Shown: positions 59,601 through 64,000 of the stretch, piece after piece
How the letters are laid out: each line of letters starts with the position of its first letter
Position numbering within the stretch: the first letter of the stretch is position 1
Source: Physella acuta
Taxonomy: Eukaryota > Mollusca > Gastropoda > Physidae
Assembly (NCBI RefSeq): GCF_028476545.1
Contig: NW_026732587.1
Coordinates: 186,001 to 250,000 of the forward strand
Reading direction: 5' to 3'
Length of the DNA stretch: 64,000 bases
Program-made: the position numbers and the translations under genes
The notes under the pieces: generated by a model
Told to the model about the DNA's origin: nothing
What the model saw: the letters and a program-made list of their open reading frames with translations, nothing else
Databases searched by the model: none

Positions 59601-62600
59601 ATTTAGTTTAAAATATTTAAAAAAAATATGTTTAGAGTTACACACTTATTTAAAAAAATTTACTTGATAAAATAAAATGTTTTAGCTCAAAGGAAAAATA
59701 TATTTTCTATGTTTTTATAGTAGTATAGATTGATTAGTATTATGTTACTGATGCAAATAGATCAATGTAATCCTCCTAACAATGACTACTAATATTTAAA
59801 ATTACGACTCTAAAAGAGTCAAACTTGTAATTCTAATAGCTTAAATATGTAACTTGGTATAGAATCTGTTTCATTATATGATTCATAAAGTTAAAAATTA
59901 CGAGAATGCAAAAGTGACAGTTTATGCAAAAACAAGTTTGAAAATTTCTCTGAAACTCAAAGTAGAAAATTAAAGGTGAAAACAGCTAGAATTATTTATT
60001 GTTTTTTGGAGAGAAAAAATCATTAGCAACTGTGTTCTATTTTTGGTAAGGGTGAATAGCATAGAATGCCTTTTTGCACAATAATAAAACATTTAAAATG
60101 TTGGTAATGATGATAGAATTTTGTTGCATTCTGACACATTTACAGAAACTGAGGTAACAAGTTTTGTCACAACATCAGTCACTGTCCCCACAGATACAAC
60201 ATTTTATTGTATACAAGACTTACCCTAGTTTAGCATCCTTATACAACATTTTACTGTATACAAGACCTATCCTAGCTTAGCATAGTTGTACAACATTTTA
60301 TTGTATACAAGACTTACCCTAGCTTAGTACCCTTGTACAACATTTTATTGTATACAAGACTTACCCTAGCTTAGCATCCTTGAACAACATTTTATTGTAT
60401 ACAAGACTTACCCTAGCTTAGCATCCTTGAACAACATTTTATTGTATACAAGACTTACCCTAGCTTAGCATCCTTGTACAACATTTTATTGTATACAAGA
60501 CTTACCCTAGCTTAGCAACTCTAAACAACATTTTATTGTATACAAGACTTACCCTAGCTTAGCATCCTTGAACAGGTCCAAAGTGGCAGCATTCACCAGG
60601 TAGACGTCAGTGAACTGTAGAGGGGTGAAGGCCGTGTCCTCTGTCTGGCCAGGTTTTTTGGTCTCTTCCTCAATCTCAGGGACCACGACGTCTCGTAGTC
60701 TGAGGATAAAAACATTTGGTATGAGGTACACATCTCGTAGTCTGAGGATAAAAACATTTGGTATGAGGTACACATCTCGTAGTCTGAGGATAAAAACATT
60801 TGGTATGAGGTACACATCTCGTAGTCTAAGGATAAAAACATTTGGTATGAGGTACACATCTCGTAGTCTGAGGATAAAAACATTTGGCTTCAGATGCATT
60901 GGCATGAATATGTATCTTAACCAAAGCAGGAATATATTTTGATCAAAACTTTCCTGAACTAAAACAAATTTATTGTTTTATTTCCATAAAATCTAATAAT
61001 CAACTAAGTAAAACAACACCAATAAAGTTTAGTAGAAATTATTTTCAAACATGGTTATTGGTTGCATAATTATTTGTGTTTGTATCAGAAAAATATGTTG
61101 TGAATACATCAAGAATTTTGAGAATTAAACTAGGTAGCAAGAGAAGGAAAAAGAAAGGGAAGCAAGCAAGGAAACAAGGTTAGAGAAAGAAGAGAGAACC
61201 TACTCAGGGTGTGACTTGTCCACCTCTGTAATGACGTCCACACCTTTGGTCTGTTCTTTCATTTTGATGTAGCCATCTTTAACTTTGGACTGCAGAAACT
61301 TGGACAACTGCACAGAGAAAACAGAGTTTAATAATCTGACCATCTCACAGATCCCAGGGCAAAGACTTTTATAAAATCTAAAGGTTATTTTATGGCACCA
61401 CCCTATTTTAGACTGAATTATGTCCCTTATTAGGTATCACAACATAATAATTGAGGGCGAGGGGAAGGGAAGATTGAAGCAGTGTTCAGCTTATAGTAGA
61501 AAAATGAATCCTACCTTCTTAAATGAAGAGTTTTTCAAATCCATAGGCTTGCCACCACTGCAATGAAGTAATTATTTTTTTTGATAATGCTATGACATTG
61601 TGTGACTGTTGAATTTACAAAGTTTTATACTTTGTTCATCCAAAAATATGAACACCAACAAAAAGATTAAAGATAGATTCTTATAAATTACATTTGTTTA
61701 CAATAAAAAAAAAGAACAAAGTCAATAGGACAGTTAAGCCTTGTGTAAGGTTTACCTGTATGGCTGCATAAAGTTCCTTAAGAAATGACTAGTCAACAAA
61801 GGGAGATCACTCTTCTGTACTTTTGCTTTGATCGCACAAGCAAAACAAAAATGTAACAGCTCGTCCATTTCATCTGTCAGTAATAGAAGATGATATTTAA
61901 AAAAGGAATGTAGAATTTTAATAGCTATAAATATTACAAGTATATGGAACAAAATTCTATAATCAAAGCTAATTAAAAATCTTAAATTATTTTTTTAAAT
62001 TCAGGTATTACAATGATAAAAATAATTCAGCTTTTTGATCAACTAACAAAAAGAATTTGTTCATTTCTCAATAAAACACTGACCTATTGGATCTTCTTCT
62101 TCCACCTTTTCTTCATCTTCACTGGACACATCTGATGATTCATTGTTTGCTGCAGTCCCAACTGGTTGGTCACTTGTCTGAAGGATATGGTCAAATGTTG
62201 TTACAGGGTTAGGGTAGAGGGGGGAGGGGGCTTGGCCAGTGTGACAAACTGACCAATGTGAGTGGGCACTAACAGGAAACAGTGGCAGACTGACCAATGG
62301 GACTAGACAGTGACAGACTGACCAATGGGACTAGACAGTGACAGACTGACCAATGTGACTAGACAGTAGCAAGAGGCAGTGACAGACTGACCAATGGGAC
62401 TAGACAGTAACATGACACAGTGGCAGACTGACCAATGTGACTAGACAGTAACATGACACAGTGGCAGACTGACCAATGTGACTAGACAGTAACATGACAC
62501 AGTGGCAGACTGACCAATGTGACTAGACAGTAACATGACACAGTGGCAGACTGACCAATGTGACTAGACAGTAACATGACACAGTGGCAGACTGACCAAT

Positions 62601-63904
62601 GTGACTAGACAGTAACATGACACAGTGACAGACTGACCAATGGGACTAGACAGTAACATGACACAGTGGCAGACTGACCAATGTGACTAGACAGTAACAT
62701 TACACAGTGACAAACTGACCAATGGAACCTTACAATGGCACAACAAAGTGACAGACTGACCAAACAGAACATCTACCTTGTCATCACCTCCGACCTCCAA
62801 CCCCACAACACCGTCAGCCAACTCAGTTAGTCCACCATCCCCAGTAGGGGGGCTCTGTCCTTCCGTCCCCTCCCCTTCACCATCTCCCCCATCAACTGAT
62901 GGAACATCCTCAGGCACCAGTGGTGGCCTAGACTTGTCCCCCAACTCCCTGAAAAAACAAAAATCTCTCACAAAAACTCTGTAATTTAACTCACACACTC
63001 CATTACATTGTTTAATTTTTTTTTTCATTTTTACACTTTAAAATAGTTAGGTTTATTTGAATAGAATTACAATGTACAAAAGAAAACCATCAATTGTAAA
63101 ATTGCGCATAAATAAATTTGGTAACTGATATTCATATCCAAAAATATAGCACATTTTCAACAGTAATTTTTAATAAATACAATCAAGTTTACAGAGGTTG
63201 TCTCCCATGATAACCAACACATAGAGTACTCACCACAGATTGTCTCCCATGATGTGCAGTACTTGAACACCTTTTCCCCTCATGGCTGACATGTACATAT
63301 CCTCCCCACTGAGTAGAGCCTTCCCTAAGGCTAAGGGTGATCTACAGCAGGGATGTACATAAACCATTTGTAATTTTAATTTAAAAAGTAACCTTTTCAT
63401 AATTACCAAAGGAGAGAATTGGTCAATGTCAATTTCATACTTTTGTGTCAGTTTTTTCCTTCTCTATCCTGTCCAATTTTGTATTGTCAAAGCTAATGCC
63501 ACCTACAATTATTTTTAAGACAATATAGTACATAGTAGATTAATCTTTTCCAATCATCTAGGCTAAAGAACCAGGGACAATGTACAAGACATGTTGTAAA
63601 TCATGTACTAAAAAGACAGGAACAAAATAGACGTACACTCTAGGTCTGACATTAATTTGAAATAATCCCTAGATCAGACCTAAAATAGATATATGTTCTA
63701 GATGGACACAAAATAAAATATTCCCAAGATCAGATTTGAAATAGACGTAAGTTCTAGATACATTTTTTTTAAATGTATTTGTGACACAAAGTTAAACTTA
63801 CTTGTTCCCAGCTATGGAGATGCAGACTAAATCACCTTTCTTTAGGTTCCCAAACATCTTTGGGGAGGGTTCTTTATCAGATATCACACCAGGTAGCATA
63901 AGAT
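53595..63904 (-). CDS. EIF2D: Eukaryotic translation initiation factor 2D (ligatin), 13 coding exons, 5' end outside window
   Basis: Cytoplasmic 40S-binding factor that delivers initiator tRNA without GTP and helps recycle post-termination 40S subunits (family knowledge). Visible in order: end of the PUA domain (DLMLPG..KKGDLVCISIAGNK), an acidic Ser/Glu linker, a winged-helix segment (EMDELLHFCFACAIKAKV, SDLPLLTSHFL, SSFKKLSKFLQ), a SWIB/MDM2-like part (GKGDALLMSDVRQLVTDYI, VTLDPVLAHII, MSWEQVIN), and a SUI1 domain (KKGKLDPIKLDVAMRASQKK, VTIVDNLEEFGID, VVVQGNQINFVY) ending in a basic tail PKQKKKR and TAA. Exons: 63802-63904, 63234-63341, 62777-62948, 62084-62177, 61756-61873, 61515-61557, 61204-61307, 60553-60699, 59236-59325, 56414-56512, 55340-55460, 53938-54112, 53595-53665. 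They total 1,445 nt and phase matches at every junction, giving 481 visible residues. Human eIF2D has about 584, so roughly 120 N-terminal residues lie right of the window. Introns are packed with minisatellites, several derived from the exon edges. Confidence 0.96.
53938..54112 (-). CDS. EIF2D: EIF2D exon: SUI1 core
   Basis: Acceptor TCTCATCCAG, donor ACAG|GTTGGT. It encodes VTIVDNLEEFGIDLKTFAQV, a Cys/Ser-rich loop and GPQVVVQGNQINFVYTLLT, matching human VTVVRNLEAYGLDPYSVAAI and LQVQIQGNQV. Confidence 0.95.
54225..54910. repeat. ~31-bp and 15-bp minisatellite in an EIF2D intron
   Basis: AACAGCAACATCAGAGATAC / AACATTAGAGAA units repeat for about 680 bp upstream (in transcript sense) of the SUI1-core exon. 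They do not include an exon edge. Confidence 0.93.
55340..55460 (-). CDS. EIF2D: EIF2D exon: SUI1 domain start
   Basis: Acceptor CTTGACGCAG, donor AAAAAG|GTAGAT. It encodes VVGKMQAAVAISLGSGPPTI then KKGKLDPIKLDVAMRASQKK, matching human KKGRICPIDITLAQRASNKK, the entry to the SUI1 fold. Confidence 0.95.
55834..56413 (-). repeat. EIF2D: 15-bp minisatellite, ~38 copies, built from an EIF2D exon end plus 5' splice site
   Basis: Minus-strand unit GTAGGTGATCAACAG. The last 12 bases of the exon (GGTGATCAACAG) plus GTA of the donor make the unit, so every copy recreates CAG|GTAGGT. Plus-strand open frames through it (LPVDH repeats) are artefacts. Confidence 0.95.
56414..56512 (-). CDS. EIF2D: EIF2D exon: SWIB end, flanked by two splice-site minisatellites
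   Basis: Acceptor TTTTTTTCCAG, donor AACAG|GTAGGT. It encodes SVSVTLDPVLAHIILKPSEG then DLDHMSWEQVINR, matching human VRLDPILCDCILEK and MKLPWDSLLTRC. The 5' half of the exon with its acceptor is the first unit of a 39-copy 65-bp array. Its last 12 nt with the donor seed a ~38-copy 15-bp array on the other side. Only the exon-proximal sites give an open frame. Confidence 0.93.
56471..58995 (-). repeat. EIF2D: 65-bp minisatellite, 39 copies, built from an EIF2D 3' splice site plus exon start
   Basis: The period is exactly 65 over 2,470 bp. Each minus-strand unit holds a T-rich tract, TTTTTTTTCCAG, then the exon start GTCTGTGAGTGTAACGCTGG and the next ~27 coding bases. The first unit (56471-56512) is the real exon. 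Variants occur at GATCC/GGTCC/GGTTC and CAGTG/CAGCG. Confidence 0.95.
59236..59325 (-). CDS. EIF2D: EIF2D exon: SWIB/MDM2-like part
   Basis: Acceptor TACCTTCAG, donor GCAA|GTATGT. It encodes KGDALLMSDVRQLVTDYIKA then NNLQREERG, matching human KGSFLEGSEVRTIVINYAKK. Two or three degenerate copies of its acceptor region lie just upstream (59,320-59,470). Confidence 0.93.
59320..59470 (-). repeat. EIF2D: ~50-bp acceptor repeat, 3-4 degenerate copies, EIF2D exon edge
   Basis: The segment at the acceptor of exon 59,236-59,325 (minus TGTACCTTCAG|GAAAG) recurs at about 59,371, 59,420 and more weakly 59,490. It carries the AG and the first exon bases. Confidence 0.75.
60190..60552 (-). repeat. EIF2D: 46-bp donor minisatellite, ~8 copies, from EIF2D exon end
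   Basis: Minus-strand unit contains CAAGGATGCTAAGCTAGG|GTAAGTC (last 18 exon bases and donor) followed by TTGTATACAATAAAATGTTG. At least one copy has lost the GT. Confidence 0.93.
60553..60699 (-). CDS. EIF2D: EIF2D exon: linker into SWIB domain, flanked by arrays of its own splice sites
   Basis: Proximal acceptor TTATCCTCAG, donor CTAGG|GTAAGT. It encodes LRDVVVPEIEEE, then a TKKPGQ linker, FTDVYLVNAATLDLF and KDAKLG. The acceptor side continues as four more in-frame 42-bp copies, each ending in an AG, so the true start of this exon is ambiguous (60699, 60741, 60783, 60825 or 60867). The shortest form aligns best with human eIF2D. The donor side carries a 46-bp array. Confidence 0.9.
60700..60885 (-). 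repeat. EIF2D: 42-bp acceptor minisatellite, in frame with EIF2D exon
   Basis: Four further copies of the acceptor and exon start of exon 60,553-60,699, at 42-bp spacing (ACTACGAGA after CCTCAG or CCTTAG). The unit is 14 codons with no stop in the EIF2D frame (LRDVYLIPNVFILR). Confidence 0.93.
61204..61307 (-). CDS. EIF2D: EIF2D exon: winged-helix end
   Basis: Acceptor TCTGTGCAG, donor CTGA|GTAGGT. It encodes LSKFLQSKVKDGYIKMKEQ then TKGVDVITEVDKSHPE, matching human LSKFLQQMQQEQIIQVKELS followed by KGVESIVAVDWKHP. Confidence 0.94.
61515..61557 (-). CDS. EIF2D: EIF2D exon: 43-nt microexon-like
   Basis: Acceptor TTCATTGCAG, donor AAG|GTAGGA. It encodes GGKPMDLKNSSFKK, matching human EGRQLDIKKSSYKK. 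The exon is short but both sites and phases are clean. Confidence 0.92.
61756..61873 (-). CDS. EIF2D: EIF2D exon: winged-helix start (EMDELL)
   Basis: Acceptor TTACTGACAG, donor ACAG|GTAAAC. It encodes EMDELLHFCFACAIKAKV and SDLPLLTSHFL, which match human MDELLQQCFLHALKCRVKKA and DLPLLTSTFL. This is one of the strongest identifying exons. Confidence 0.95.
62084..62177 (-). CDS. EIF2D: EIF2D exon: acidic linker
   Basis: Acceptor ATCCTTCAG, donor ATAG|GTCAGT. It encodes TSDQPVGTAANNESSDVSSE followed by acidic residues to DPI. It ends in phase 1 and the next exon completes the Asp codon. Confidence 0.88.
62290..62765. repeat. 41-bp minisatellite in an EIF2D intron
   Basis: Unit TAGACAGTAACATGACACAG plus TGGCAGACTGACCAATGTGA, about 11 copies. 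It ends within about 15 bp of the donor of exon 62,777-62,948 but does not include the donor. Confidence 0.93.
62777..62948 (-). CDS. EIF2D: EIF2D exon: Gly/Glu-rich linker
   Basis: Acceptor TTTTTTCAG, donor AAG|GTAGAT. It encodes a low-complexity linker (ELGDKSRPPLVPEDV, then Gly/Glu/Pro-rich, ending GGDDK). A poorly conserved linker is expected between the PUA and winged-helix domains. A 41-bp minisatellite begins within about 15 bp of its donor on the intron side. Confidence 0.88.
63234..63341 (-). CDS. EIF2D: EIF2D exon: end of PUA domain
   Basis: Acceptor CTGCTGTAG, donor TG|GTGAGT. It encodes SPLALGKALLS..MRGKGVQVLHIMGDNLW, which aligns with the human segment ending in LHTYQDHLW. Confidence 0.93.
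63802..63904 (-). CDS. EIF2D: EIF2D exon: PUA domain part (DLMLPG)
   Basis: Acceptor CTGTTCCAG and donor AA|GTAAGT. It encodes the conserved DLMLPG motif and KKGDLVCISIAGN. It is the most 5' exon in the window. Its first codon lacks one base supplied by the preceding exon beyond the right edge. Confidence 0.93.
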
Positions 63905-64000
63905 CTGGAACAGGACAATCGAGCAAATTCATATACGAAGGTTTGTACATTCTTTAGTGAATAACAAGTAGGTAGCATATAGAAGGGTTTGTACATTCTT

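Overview
The window looks like a stretch of a molluscan, probably gastropod, nuclear genome. The genes are intron-rich with short GT-AG exons. No bacterial-style gene packing is present. Roughly one third of the bases lie in minisatellites, with (AT)n and poly-G/poly-C runs, a Helitron pair, a hAT transposon and a tRNA-like SINE between them. The taxon is inferred from general character and is not proven.

Two host genes can be read with confidence, both on the minus strand. (1) EIF2D (ligatin, the non-canonical initiator-tRNA / ribosome-recycling factor) occupies 53,595-63,904. Thirteen coding exons in the window sum to a frame that stays open across all 12 junctions and ends in a Lys-rich tail and TAA. 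The N-terminal ~120 residues lie beyond the right edge. (2) A secreted or membrane immunoglobulin-superfamily protein starts with a signal-peptide exon at 48,690-48,777. It continues after a ~7.8 kb intron through four exons (40,856-40,934; 38,032-38,213; 37,340-37,470; 36,760-36,952) that encode two Ig domains. Its 3' continuation is not visible.

Layout: 1-30 kb holds no recognisable host gene. It has over a dozen minisatellite families, a head-to-tail Helitron dimer inside an (AT)n tract (7,635-10,477), a 64-bp satellite with higher-order structure (20.7-22.5 kb) and a small foldback element (23.73-23.89 kb). A decayed hAT transposon with 8-bp target duplication lies at 30,330-32,098. A possible first exon on the plus strand is at 32,225. 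A GT-rich block switches to a CA-rich block at 33.5-34.4 kb. The Ig gene spans 36.8-48.8 kb, an AT-rich intergenic stretch follows, and EIF2D fills the right end.

The most striking feature is where the minisatellites sit within the genes. Several start exactly at an exon edge, and their unit carries the splice site plus a few to dozens of exon bases. EIF2D exon 56,414-56,512 has 38 extra copies of its own 3' splice site and exon start on one side (65-bp unit), and about 38 copies of its own exon end and 5' splice site on the other (15-bp unit). Exon 60,553-60,699 has a 42-bp acceptor array that is open and in frame, so each upstream acceptor would add 14 residues, and a 46-bp donor array on its other side. 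Exon 59,236-59,325 and the last visible Ig exon show the same pattern. Amplification of splice sites into minisatellites, with arrays of decoy sites and one potentially length-variable protein, is the main thing worth following up.
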